Assembly: GCA_002794705.1 (NCBI GenBank)
Contig: PGTK01000007.1
Span: forward strand, 16,250 to 80,249
Length of the DNA: 64,000 bases
Source of the DNA: Candidatus Thermofonsia Clade 1 bacterium
GTDB lineage: Bacteria; Chloroflexota; Anaerolineae; Aggregatilineales; UBA2796
Direction: 5' to 3'
This document shows positions 26,469 to 34,869 of this stretch, piece by piece (the stretch's first letter is position 1; every line of letters starts with the position of its first letter). A model generated the notes under the pieces. It ran no database searches, was not told where the DNA came from, and saw only the letters and a program-made list of their open reading frames with translations. A program made the position numbers and the translations under genes.

Positions 26469-27401
26469 TCAGCCGACGATAGGCAAGTCCGCCAAGCGCA
26501 ACCCGTCGTTGAAAGTGAAGAAGCGCGCTGCGACCCAGCCGAAAACTCCGTTGAAGTTGACTAGAATCCAGCCGTTATCAGCGCTGCGCCCGTAGACCGC
26601 AACCGTAGCCCGCCACGGCACGCGACCAATGCGTTGCGCATTGATGCTCGGTCCAGTGCGGAAATTGACCGTGAAGCGCGCCGTGACCGAGCCAAGCGGC
26701 ACACTTGGCACTACTGCGCCCGTCACCTGCTGGCTGCGATCGATGCGCTGCGGCTCAAACATCAGCCCGTTGATGGGCATATCCATATCTTCAGCGCGCA
26801 CCCAGACCAGATTCTCGCCGCCGACGTACAGCGCAATCCAGTTGCCGTCAATGGTGCGGTAGATGCCCGTGAATTCGCGGTTGGCGGGCAGTGTGATGCC
26901 AATTGGCGCACCATTAGGCGTCCCGTGTAGGGCAGTCTCTGTGCGTGTGAAGCCCTTCACGCCCTGCGGCAGCAGACTGGCGAAGTACTCAGCGCGGCTG
27001 ATCGGCGCAAGGCATGCCGACTGGACGCGCTGCTCTGCCAGCACGCCCACAGGACGCTGCATGAAGTCCGTATCCACAATGCGGAAGATGATCGGATTTT
27101 GTGTCGGCATAGCCAATGCATAGGGCAAGTTGACCACGCTTGCCGTCTGCACGGCGCCTACCATGCGGACTGAGTCTTCGCTATATAGCAGCGTGCCGCG
27201 CCCATCTAGCACATCGTAGCGCACGCGATCAAAGCCGTTCGCGTCGTTTGTGTAGCCCTGCATAGTGAACTGGACTGAGAAATGGCTGCACGTGGCGTGG
27301 AAGCGCTCGATCAGCAGCACGACCGCCGCCTGGCTCGGCAAGTTGGGCAGCATGGCGAACGCCAATGCCGCCGCCATCACCAACAAGATTGCTTTCTTCA
27401 T
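26469..27401 (-). CDS. Exported SH3-like domain protein
   Basis: 310 aa from ATG 27401 (GGGAG upstream); a TTG 6 nt earlier is in frame but less likely. A Sec signal peptide (KKAILLVMAAALAFAMLPNLPSQA) is followed by a beta-rich region with an expected disulfide (CSHFSV...SACLAP), then an SH3-like segment at about 155-210 (GTPNGAPIGITLPANREFTG), and a clear bacterial SH3 domain at about 235-295 (VNFRTGPSINAQRIGRVPW, then GWILVNFNGVFGWVAARF). Such domains often bind cell-wall peptides or polysaccharide. The upstream region has a palindrome ACTTATCTATAAGT. Monocistronic. No enzyme domain. Confidence 0.8.
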   Translation of the reverse strand: MKKAILLVMAAALAFAMLPNLPSQAAVVLLIERFHATCSHFSVQFTMQGYTNDANGFDRVRYDVLDGRGTLLYSEDSVRMVGAVQTASVVNLPYALAMPTQNPIIFRIVDTDFMQRPVGVLAEQRVQSACLAPISRAEYFASLLPQGVKGFTRTETALHGTPNGAPIGITLPANREFTGIYRTIDGNWIALYVGGENLVWVRAEDMDMPINGLMFEPQRIDRSQQVTGAVVPSVPLGSVTARFTVNFRTGPSINAQRIGRVPWRATVAVYGRSADNGWILVNFNGVFGWVAARFFTFNDGLRLADLPIVG

Positions 27402-27497
27402 CGGCAACTCTCCCTCTTGTCAACTCGTCATCCATCTTTACGATTCATACCGCGCCACTTATAGATAAGTAACGCAGATTCTCACCATTTACTCATC

Positions 27498-29030
27498 TTA
27501 GGGCTGAATCTCGACCACCACGCCATCTTCTGCCCAGTCGTAGAGCAAGCGGGCGTTTGTTATGCTGATCAAAATGCAGCCGTAGGTCACGGGGCGCCCG
27601 AGCGCATTCTCCCAGATGACTTGGGCGCCGCCGCGCCGCGGGAAGCCGTGAATGCCGTTATAGAAGCCCGGCACTGCCTCGTAGATGCTCAGGAAGTAGG
27701 GCATGTACAGATTCCAGTTGCTTGCGTAGGCAGTCCCTTCGTGGGAAAGCACTTGATAGACGCCGTGCTGAGTCGGGCTGCTGGAGATGCCCGTTGAGGC
27801 AGCCCAATCCCACTTCAATTGCCCATTCTCATAGACCCACATGCGCTGCCGCGTGATGCTGATGACGATCCGCTTATTCGGCACAATCGGCAAGGGCAAC
27901 AGCTCATCTTTAGAGGGGATCGTGATGACCTGCCCGACGCGCAACGCCTCAAGGTTGACGTTCGGATTGGCGCGCTGAATGCGGAACATCTGCATTCCGT
28001 GCCGCCACGCGATGCTCCCTAGCGTATCGCCTGCGCGCACTGTGTACTGAGTCGGCGCGTTATAGAGGCGCGCCCACGCCTCAGTACGCTCTTGCTGCAA
28101 TGCGCTCTGCAGCGCTGCCGTCACCTCAGCAACCTTGATGTACTGAGCATCGCCCAGTCCTGCGCTCAGCTCGCTCAAATACGCCTCTAGCGGTGCACGC
28201 GCAAGGCTAAAAACGACGCCGCTTTCCGCGTTGTCGGTCACGAGCCAGTTGCGCCATACATCCGAAGGGATCGCCCAAGTCAGGCTGCGGTCAGTCACGG
28301 GATTGTAGAGCGTCAAGCGGAGCGGCGCGCTGAGCAATGCCGCAGCACGGGCTAAGAGCGGCGCAGCATCAGTCACTTCAGGCGGCACCTCGCGCATGAC
28401 CAGATCGAGGTAGCCGTCGGCAAGTTCATCGGGCGCAGCGAGGCGGCTGAGCGTCTCGCCCAGCTGCAGAGCGCGTCCGAAGACGGGCGGCACCGCGATC
28501 AGCGCGTTCCCTTCAGCGCGAATGGTCGCGTTGCGCGGCGGAAGGTCTACCAGCGCAGCCAGTCCTGCCAGCCCCTGTGTCGCACGGCTCGGGTCGATTC
28601 GAAAAATCGGCTGAAGGTCTACCGTGCCGAATAGCCCCAGCAAGGCTGAGCCTTCCTGCCGCCCATAGCGCAGAGCGCGCTGCACGGTCGCGTCTACATC
28701 TAGCGCCATGCCCAGCTGTTCAGCCTGCACGCCCCAGACCCGCTCGCCATCTCGCAGAGTGATCACCTGCCACGCAGCACGCAGCGCCACAGCCGCCTCA
28801 GCCTCGCTCATGCCGCCCACAGGCACGCCCCCGATCCTCACAGCGGGCAAGACGCGCTCACTGCTCAGCACAACGGCTAAGCCCAGCAGCAGCGCAACGA
28901 CGCTCATCACAATCAGCAGCGCCGCCACGCCCGCGCCCAGCAATAACAGCGTGACGGGCTTCAGCCGCATGCCCTGAGTCTGCGGCTTTGCCAAACGGCG
29001 TGGTATTGGCGCGGAATACAGACGCTGCAT
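27498..29030 (-). CDS. L,D-transpeptidase (YkuD) with LysM domain
   Basis: 510 aa. One membrane helix (about 26-55) anchors it. Residues about 60-320 hold two copies of a region like the VanW/PG-binding-4 domain (GGVPVGGMSEAEA at its start, and GMALDVDATV). LysM is at about 327-371 (YTVRAGDTLGSIAW...VGQVITIP). The YkuD domain is at about 383-508, with His461 in NGIHGFPRR and catalytic Cys485 in VTYGCILIS. The usual SHGC motif has Tyr here for the second His. It should cross-link or modify peptidoglycan stems, or tether proteins, outside the membrane. Start ATG 29030. The FmdB gene precedes it, separated by a terminator. Confidence 0.92.
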   Translation of the reverse strand: MQRLYSAPIPRRLAKPQTQGMRLKPVTLLLLGAGVAALLIVMSVVALLLGLAVVLSSERVLPAVRIGGVPVGGMSEAEAAVALRAAWQVITLRDGERVWGVQAEQLGMALDVDATVQRALRYGRQEGSALLGLFGTVDLQPIFRIDPSRATQGLAGLAALVDLPPRNATIRAEGNALIAVPPVFGRALQLGETLSRLAAPDELADGYLDLVMREVPPEVTDAAPLLARAAALLSAPLRLTLYNPVTDRSLTWAIPSDVWRNWLVTDNAESGVVFSLARAPLEAYLSELSAGLGDAQYIKVAEVTAALQSALQQERTEAWARLYNAPTQYTVRAGDTLGSIAWRHGMQMFRIQRANPNVNLEALRVGQVITIPSKDELLPLPIVPNKRIVISITRQRMWVYENGQLKWDWAASTGISSSPTQHGVYQVLSHEGTAYASNWNLYMPYFLSIYEAVPGFYNGIHGFPRRGGAQVIWENALGRPVTYGCILISITNARLLYDWAEDGVVVEIQP

Positions 29031-29125
29031 GGGCGCACTTCCCGCTTTTTACGGCTTTTACAGGAATTTACGCTCATCATAGCACAGACGCGCCCTACGC
29101 TTTCCCTACGCTTGATGTACGCTAC

Positions 29126-29163
29126 GAAAAATGCGCACGTCCCTTGGGAGGCGCGTGCGCATT
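29126..29163 (-). terminator. Terminator after zinc-ribbon gene
   Basis: A 10-bp perfect stem, AATGCGCACG (29130-29139) with CGTGCGCATT (29154-29163). On the minus strand it is followed by TTTTTCG, fitting termination of the FmdB-like gene. Confidence 0.8.
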
Positions 29164-29188
29164 GGGCAGGATCGCTGCGGGAGTCGGG

Positions 29189-29434
29189 CTAGTTTCGGCT
29201 GGGCAGACCGCACAAGCCCGTGCCGCAGCCACAGCTGGGCGCTGAGTCGCTATAGCTGCGGCTGGAGGCGCTCTGTGTGCTGATCTCGCCGATCTGAACT
29301 GTGACACGCGAGAGCTTGCGCTTAGCGTTCGGCGCGCCACACTCAGGGCAAGCGACCTCATCAGCTTTTTCGGCGCTGACGCGCTTCTCAAAAGTTTCGT
29401 GGCAAGTCTGGCAGATGTACTCGTAAATCGGCAT
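29189..29434 (-). CDS. FmdB-like zinc-ribbon protein
   Basis: 81 aa. Starts MPIYEYICQTCHETFE, with a second pair in VACPECGAPNAKRKLSRV, the standard two-CxxC zinc ribbon of FmdB (CxxC_CXXC_SSSS) proteins. The tail is low-complexity and carries more cysteines (CGCGTGLCG), which is common in this family. First described as a possible regulator of formamidase in Methylophilus; most members are uncharacterised. Monocistronic, between two terminators. Two further small cysteine motifs at the tail may bind another metal. Confidence 0.85.
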   Translation of the reverse strand: MPIYEYICQTCHETFEKRVSAEKADEVACPECGAPNAKRKLSRVTVQIGEISTQSASSRSYSDSAPSCGCGTGLCGLPSRN

Positions 29435-29522
29435 GCTTCGATCTCCTTCTCAGGCGATTCTAACCATCTCACACAGCCCGTGATAGCACAAGCGCCTAAT
29501 CAGGCATGTTAGCCTCTGCTAA

Positions 29523-30737
29523 TCAGAAGCCGAGCGCACTGCGCACAATGGCATTCGCCTCATCAATGGCGGGCTTGAGAAAATTGTAATCAAAATTCTC
29601 GCCGGGGCGCTGCAAATAGCGCGCAAACCACGCGAGCGCCGTCGGAATGCCGTCATCAAAGTTGAGCAAGCCGTGATTGCCGCCCGCGATGATGGTCAGC
29701 TGGACAGTCCGCCCAGCCGCACGCATCCGATTGAAGAGCGCCCGCGACTGCTCAACCGAGACCTCTGTATCCGCATCGCCGTGAATGAGCAAGAGCGGCG
29801 TGACGATCTCGCCTGCCCAGTAGGTGGCGCTGCGCTCGCGGAAAGCAGCGGGATTGGTGCGGGTGTTGGCGCCGATCAGCTCTAGGTACGCGCCGCTCTC
29901 CAGATCGGGGCGTTCCCGCGCCCACATGAACAGATCAGCTAGACCGCTCGTGGTCGCTGCCACTTTGATCGCTCCGCCAAGCCGCCGCAGGGCGATGTAG
30001 GTCATCAGACCGCCACGCGAGCTGCCGAACATAGCGATTCGGCTCATATCCACATTGGGACGGCTGCGCAAGAGCGGAATCAGGTTCAGCACATCGTTGA
30101 CATCGGCGCCGCCTAGATTGTCAAAGCCCTCGCTGCCGCCGCCGCCGCGATACTGCGAGGCGACCACTACAAAGCCCGCCTCTGCAAACGGGATAAATTC
30201 GTAGCCGCGCAGCGCGCCCACGTCGCGGTTGCCGCCGCGATTGTAGATCAGCGCCGGGAACGTCCCCTCACGGCGCGGCTCGGTCAAAAAGCCGTTGATG
30301 CGCAGCCCGTCGCTGTAATAGGTGAGGCGGTAATAATTGGTCGCGTTGGTCTGGGCGTAGAGCGTCAAACTGAGGATATCGCCATTCTTAGGCTGTGCCG
30401 ATGGCGCCACAGCGTCGCCCTCTGGGATCGGATCGGTCGCGCTATGGACGGGCAACGCCTGCCAATTCCCCTGAATGCGCAAATAACGAATAGCAAGCCA
30501 GCCGGCTGTACCGCTATAGCGGACGCGCAACCAAGCCGAATCGGCGCTGCGGGCAAAAGCAGAGAGCGTCGTGCCTGCCTCCAGCAAAGTGATCTCAGGA
30601 TAATCTGTGCCGGGTCCGCTGCGCAAGCGCAGCAGCGTGGTGGTAGTGACCATGACCGACTCTTGAGCTAGCGCCCTCTCTAGCGCGCCACACCAGAGCA
30701 AAAATGCCAAAAACAGGATAAAAACGCGCCGCGCCAT
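29523..30737 (-). CDS. Exported SH3-like plus alpha/beta hydrolase
   Basis: 404 aa from ATG 30737; AAGGGAG lies about 10 nt upstream, whereas the ATG at 30764 lacks a site. Signal peptide (ARRVFILFLAFLLWCGALERALAQ), then a bacterial SH3 domain (residues about 30-95, LRSGPGTDYPEITLLEAG), then an alpha/beta hydrolase of the S9/DLH type. Nucleophile Ser is in GSSRGG, the Asp in HGDADTEV, and His in GGNHGLLNF. The chain YNRGGNRDVGALRGYEF fits the oxyanion loop of acylaminoacyl-peptidase-like proteins. Esterase or peptidase at the cell surface; substrate unknown. Confidence 0.85.
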   Translation of the reverse strand: MARRVFILFLAFLLWCGALERALAQESVMVTTTTLLRLRSGPGTDYPEITLLEAGTTLSAFARSADSAWLRVRYSGTAGWLAIRYLRIQGNWQALPVHSATDPIPEGDAVAPSAQPKNGDILSLTLYAQTNATNYYRLTYYSDGLRINGFLTEPRREGTFPALIYNRGGNRDVGALRGYEFIPFAEAGFVVVASQYRGGGGSEGFDNLGGADVNDVLNLIPLLRSRPNVDMSRIAMFGSSRGGLMTYIALRRLGGAIKVAATTSGLADLFMWARERPDLESGAYLELIGANTRTNPAAFRERSATYWAGEIVTPLLLIHGDADTEVSVEQSRALFNRMRAAGRTVQLTIIAGGNHGLLNFDDGIPTALAWFARYLQRPGENFDYNFLKPAIDEANAIVRSALGF

Positions 30738-30761
30738 AGCAAAAAAACTCCCTTGGGTGAA

Positions 30762-30797
30762 CAAAAAAGGCGCGATCAGTGTAACACTGACCGCGCC
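30762..30797 (-). terminator. Terminator of the BMP protein gene
   Basis: A 13-bp stem with one mismatch, GGCGCGATCAGTG (30769-30781) with CACTGACCGCGCC (30785-30797), loop TAA. On the minus strand it is followed by six T. It lies directly after the BMP gene and before the hydrolase gene start. Confidence 0.9.
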
Positions 30798-30830
30798 CCT
30801 TGAACACTCAAGGCAGCGAGGCTACTCGTC

Positions 30831-31859
30831 TTACTCGATCATCTTGCCGGTCATCGGATCGAGCTTGCCACTGAGCAACAGTTCAGCGACCTCTTCGAGT
30901 TCCTTCTTGACCTCATCCGGCACTACATCCTCGAAGTCATGGAAGGGCGCCAGACCGACATCGCCCACATAGTTGCCCGAAGGCGGATTGCCCTCCGACC
31001 ACAGCTTGATAATATCCACCACGCCGTCAGTGATCAGCTTCATGGCGCTGCTGATCAAGCACGGGTGCGCCGCCGGCACAGTTAGCCACTGATCAGTGTC
31101 CACGCCGATGCAGTAAACAGGACGCTCAGGCGTGGTCAGCTTGGCAACTTCCTCCAGCGCGCCGTTGCCCGTCTTGCCGCCAGCGCCGAAGATCACGTCC
31201 GCGCCCTGATCAAAGGCTTGCTTCGCCGTCTGGGCGCCCCATTCGGGGTCAGTGAAGGCGCGATCCAAGCCGCCGGGATGATAGGTCGAGATCAAGCGGA
31301 TATCCGGATTGACGTAGCGTGCGCCCGCCTCAAAGCCTTCCTTGAAAAAGACCACAGGCGGCACTTGATCTGTGCCAAGCACAGCCGCCACGATCCCACT
31401 ACGGCTCATGCGCGCCGCCAAGACGCCCGCCAAGAAGCCCGCCTTCGCCTCTGGGAAGATCAAGCCGACTACATTCTTAATCTCGGTCGCTTGGAATTGG
31501 TCAACGCCGATGAAGTAGACATCCGGGTACTGCTCAGCAGCCTTAATGGTGGCATCGCCCAGTGCAAAGCCAACTGTGACGATCACCTGACAGCCTTCCT
31601 CCACCAGCGCCTGAATGTTGCTGGCGTAGTCGGTTGCATTTTGCGTCTCGATGTATGCTTCCTCACCGTCCAGTAGCTCAGCTGCTTTCACCAAGCCCTC
31701 ATAGGCGCTCTGATTGAAGCTGCGGTCATCAATCTCGCCCACGTCGGTCACTAGGCAGAGCTTCGGACCGGCAGCGCGGCTCGGTTGCGCCACAACACCC
31801 AGCTGCAAGGCAGTCAGTGCCAGCGCCACCACAAGGGCAAATCCTAGAATGCGTTTCAT
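30831..31859 (-). CDS. BMP-family basic membrane lipoprotein-like solute-binding protein
   Basis: 342 aa from ATG 31859; GGAGA sits about 9 nt upstream, and the ATG at 31874 would place the site inside the gene. Signal peptide about 1-30 (RILGFALVVALALTALQLGVVA). The family pattern is clear: VTDVGEIDDRSFNQSAYEG, then AAEQYPDVYFIGVDQ and GAGGKTGNGALEEV. BMP/PnrA proteins bind nucleosides or related solutes and feed ABC importers. No lipobox Cys is seen at the usual place, and no permease or ATPase gene lies next to it, so the transporter is elsewhere or the protein has another partner. Alone, between its own promoter and terminator. Confidence 0.93.
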   Translation of the reverse strand: MKRILGFALVVALALTALQLGVVAQPSRAAGPKLCLVTDVGEIDDRSFNQSAYEGLVKAAELLDGEEAYIETQNATDYASNIQALVEEGCQVIVTVGFALGDATIKAAEQYPDVYFIGVDQFQATEIKNVVGLIFPEAKAGFLAGVLAARMSRSGIVAAVLGTDQVPPVVFFKEGFEAGARYVNPDIRLISTYHPGGLDRAFTDPEWGAQTAKQAFDQGADVIFGAGGKTGNGALEEVAKLTTPERPVYCIGVDTDQWLTVPAAHPCLISSAMKLITDGVVDIIKLWSEGNPPSGNYVGDVGLAPFHDFEDVVPDEVKKELEEVAELLLSGKLDPMTGKMIE

Positions 31860-31918
31860 CTCTTGTCTCTCCATAAGAAATTGTTAACCGCCCGATACGG
31901 GCTGCACTTTGCAGTCTA

Positions 31919-31947
31919 ATTGTAAACACAGCGCGCCGATTCTTCAA
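31919..31947 (-). promoter_or_regulatory. Promoter of the BMP protein gene
   Basis: On the minus strand TTGAAG (31947-31942), 17-nt spacer and TACAAT (31924-31919), about 60 nt before the start. Two small hairpins in the leader, CTGCAAAGTGCAG and CCCGTATCGGGC, are too short to call a riboswitch. Confidence 0.7.
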
Positions 31948-31975
31948 CTGCGGCGTGCCAAATTTGTTCAGAATG

Positions 31976-33106
31976 CTAACGGGCGGCGAGCTGGAGCGTG
32001 AATTCGCCCTCCGTGACGCCCATCTCAGCGTTAAAACGCGAGACCACTAAGATATAGTCGCCGTCGCGGGGCAGGCGATAGCCCGCCAAACGCGCCGACT
32101 GACCGCGTACGCCTTCGGTCTGCTCAGCGAGCGGCACTAGATCGGCTGTGAAAAGGGCGAGAGTCGGATCGAGGTTGCCGCGTGTGCGCGTCACTTGGAT
32201 ATCTAAGACAATCCCTGCTTGCCCTTGAATCAAATAATAGCGGCGGACAGCCTCGCGGCTGATGCGCCCTGCCACGCGCCCGCCAAAATCCAGCAAGATG
32301 GCGCGCTCAGGCGTCAGACCGAGTTGATCGGGCGGCACGCGAGTGAGCAGCAAGCTATAAGCACCGCGCGAGTTGCCGCCCTCGCCGCCGAAACGCGTAG
32401 CAACCAGCAAATAGCTGGTTGTGACTGGCACACGCCACTCCACAATGGCGGCGTCAAGCGTGCCATGCCGATCAGGTGCCTCATCATTGATGAGCAAGAC
32501 ATTTCCTTCAGCATCGGCAAGGATCAGCACGGAGTCGAGGTCGCCGCTGATGCGCGTCATGCGAATCGTGATCAAATCGCCGCGCAGCGCCCCGAACGTA
32601 TAGATATGCTGCGGCTGCGCATCGTTCAGCTCACGGACAGCCGCCTCATCATAGCGCAGGGGAAAAGTTTCCGCCTCCAGTTCGGGATCAGCTGCCGCGC
32701 CCACACGCTCTAGGGTCAGGCTGTAGCGCCCTGTGGTAGTGCCTTGCGCCTGTCCAAAGCGCGTGGCGACCAGAAAGTAGGTCTCAGTGCGCGGCAAGAT
32801 GACGGCGCTCAAAGCAGCATTCAGACCGTCAGCGCCGTCATCATCGCGCCCGATCAGCGTGTTTGAGCTATCCAGCAAGAGCAGGGCAGGATCGAGGTTG
32901 CCATCTAAACGGCGCATGACGGCGTCTATGATCTCGCCTTGCTGCCCCTGAAAAGCATAGACCGTGCGAAACGATTCGTTTGTGATCCGCCCCTCAACGG
33001 TCTGCCCGTAGATGAGCGTGTTGCCTTGCGCCGTGCTCGGTTGCGGCAGCGCAAGGCAAGCGATCAGGCACAGCACAGTGCAAAGCGCATACGTTGCATG
33101 TGGCAT
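31976..33106 (-). CDS. Exported protein with three PPC-like beta-sandwich repeats
   Basis: 376 aa. Signal peptide about 1-27 (ALCTVLCLIACLALPQPSTA). Three repeats resembling pre-peptidase C-terminal domains, each with a GxxxxGRIxxExxxxYxFxGxxG opening, a GNLDPxLxLxD core and a closing YxLxxxRFGxxxGxxxGxYxLxL: about 30-135, 150-255, 265-376. The second repeat is more diverged (ISGDLDSVLILADAEGNVLL). Such domains occur in secreted proteases and in cell-surface glycan-related proteins; no catalytic domain is present. It is followed on the minus strand by the BMP promoter region, and lies 23 nt after the VWA gene stop, so it may be the last gene of the substrate-binding operon. Confidence 0.8.
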   Translation of the reverse strand: MPHATYALCTVLCLIACLALPQPSTAQGNTLIYGQTVEGRITNESFRTVYAFQGQQGEIIDAVMRRLDGNLDPALLLLDSSNTLIGRDDDGADGLNAALSAVILPRTETYFLVATRFGQAQGTTTGRYSLTLERVGAAADPELEAETFPLRYDEAAVRELNDAQPQHIYTFGALRGDLITIRMTRISGDLDSVLILADAEGNVLLINDEAPDRHGTLDAAIVEWRVPVTTSYLLVATRFGGEGGNSRGAYSLLLTRVPPDQLGLTPERAILLDFGGRVAGRISREAVRRYYLIQGQAGIVLDIQVTRTRGNLDPTLALFTADLVPLAEQTEGVRGQSARLAGYRLPRDGDYILVVSRFNAEMGVTEGEFTLQLAAR

Positions 33107-33129
33107 ATGCCGTGCCGAGCCACCTAGAC

Positions 33130-34854
33130 CTAAAAGAACGTCGAGAGATCGAGGTAGACTTGGCGGATGTTATCCGCCTTGCCCTCGTAGAAGGCGCCGC
33201 GCCCGCGCTCTGCGATGATGCGCAACGGACGCAGACCTGCCTCATCTAGGTCGTAGCCGATAGTGAAGATCGAGATATCCACTGGGCTCTCGGCATTCAT
33301 GCCGAAGCGCTCCATCAGTGCACTAGCATCGCGGAAGCGCGTGCTGTTGGTATCTTCGCCGTCGGTCAGCACTACGATGGCATTGATCGCGTCGCGGCTG
33401 AGCCGATCCTGCTGGCGCTCAATGGCGAAGGCGATCGAATCGAACAGGGCAGTGCCACTGCCGGGAATCAGGCTGAGGATATCGCGCTTCATACGTTCGC
33501 GGTTCGGTCCGACCTGCAGATTGTCGAAAATAAGCGTTTGTGAGTCGTTAAAGGCGATCAAAGTCAACCGATCGGTGTCGCCCAGCTGATCTACGAAGGC
33601 TGCAGCGCCTGTGCGGGCATTCTCCATGCGGTTGCGCTCGCGCATACTGCCTGAGACATCAAAAACCATGGTCAAGTTAACGGGACGCTTGCTCTGTCCC
33701 CACAGATCGCGGATTGCGCGAATGGTCGCGGCGCTTGGTACTGCCAGCGTGGTCTGAGGTTGGCGCGGATCGACGCCGTTTTCGGGCAAGAAAGGCGCCG
33801 TGAGCGGAATGGTTGGATCGGCGGGACGGAAGCCGAACTCCAGAGCGCGGCGCTGCTGTGCCTCTTGGAGCAGGAACTTGCGATACAGGTCAGCCGCCTC
33901 GCGCAGCTCTGCAGTCATGTAGGGCGCATCGGGGATGCAGGCGGGATGATCGGTCAGGAAAGTGCCTTCCTTCGGATAGATCGCCACCACAGGGAACTCA
34001 AGGCGGTTGCGCTTCTGGACATCGCTGTTCTGCTCGATCACCACATTTTCGTAGACCACAGCCGCGCTCAGGTACGCCGTGCCGCGCTGACCCATGGCAT
34101 TGCCAAAGAAGCCCGTGCTGCGCCCATAGTGTGCAATCGAACTCTCGATTTGGCGCATGAAGTCTTGCACTTCAGGCTTGGCGATATCCTCAGGCGTCAA
34201 GCCACGCTGCTTACCTGCGCCTGCGTAGGCAATTGCCACCACAGCCTGCAGACCGCTGTTGGAGAAATCCGGGTGTGTATGCCCAAAGCGGAAACGCCCC
34301 CACTGCGGCTTTCCGTAATCAGCCCAGCCGTTCGGACTGATCGCCAACTTGAGCAGGTCTGCCCAGCCGACTTGCTGTTCAGGATAGCCCAAAGCCTCTG
34401 CCATTGGTCGCCACATCATGATGACCGTCGGGCTGATGACGAGGTCTTTGCACTCAGCCTCGTCTATCAGCGGTCTGCCGTTTTTGTTGAGATTCTCCTC
34501 ATTGATGATCGGCAGCACTAGACGGCTGGCAGGACTCCACAGCGCGGGCTGCGTCCGCCCTTCTACGATGTCCATGCCGCCTTCGAGCGAGCCAACCGGC
34601 ACGGGCTCAATTTGTACCAGCTTGCCAGAGGCAAGGCGCGTGTTGCTGGCATTGAACGTCTGCGTGACCGCTTTGACCCAGGCGTCTTTTTCGCTGCCAT
34701 AGGTAAATAAGACGCGCACAGCGTCACGCGGGGGTGCAGTGGGCTGTGTCTCGGCGCCACCAGTGACACCGTCGCTACACGCTGAGATGATCAGTGCGAT
34801 CAAAGCCAAGAGCAGACCTGCGCGGCGCAAGCTACGGCTATACTTTTGCATCAA
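33130..34854 (-). CDS. Lipoprotein with substrate-binding-like domain fused to VWA domain
   Basis: 574 aa. Type II signal with lipobox ISAC (Cys26), so outer face of the membrane. Residues about 45-355 form a type 2 periplasmic-binding-like domain (VLFTYGSEKDAWVKAVTQTF at its start) that resembles the two SBP-like genes upstream. The VWA domain is at about 392-574, with the MIDAS start DVSGS at 399-403 and the later LTDGEDTNSTRF, so a divalent metal and ligand site is expected. This pairing is seen in other bacteria as 'SBP plus VWA' proteins of unknown role; the VWA part may bind other proteins. Follows the SBP gene by 15 nt in the operon. Confidence 0.85.
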   Translation of the reverse strand: MMQKYSRSLRRAGLLLALIALIISACSDGVTGGAETQPTAPPRDAVRVLFTYGSEKDAWVKAVTQTFNASNTRLASGKLVQIEPVPVGSLEGGMDIVEGRTQPALWSPASRLVLPIINEENLNKNGRPLIDEAECKDLVISPTVIMMWRPMAEALGYPEQQVGWADLLKLAISPNGWADYGKPQWGRFRFGHTHPDFSNSGLQAVVAIAYAGAGKQRGLTPEDIAKPEVQDFMRQIESSIAHYGRSTGFFGNAMGQRGTAYLSAAVVYENVVIEQNSDVQKRNRLEFPVVAIYPKEGTFLTDHPACIPDAPYMTAELREAADLYRKFLLQEAQQRRALEFGFRPADPTIPLTAPFLPENGVDPRQPQTTLAVPSAATIRAIRDLWGQSKRPVNLTMVFDVSGSMRERNRMENARTGAAAFVDQLGDTDRLTLIAFNDSQTLIFDNLQVGPNRERMKRDILSLIPGSGTALFDSIAFAIERQQDRLSRDAINAIVVLTDGEDTNSTRFRDASALMERFGMNAESPVDISIFTIGYDLDEAGLRPLRIIAERGRGAFYEGKADNIRQVYLDLSTFF

Positions 34855-34869
34855 AACAACCTCTCCTAG

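Noticed and set aside
31860..31975. A riboswitch upstream of the BMP gene.
   Set aside because: Only two short hairpins, no conserved aptamer core, and the leader is under 70 nt from the promoter.
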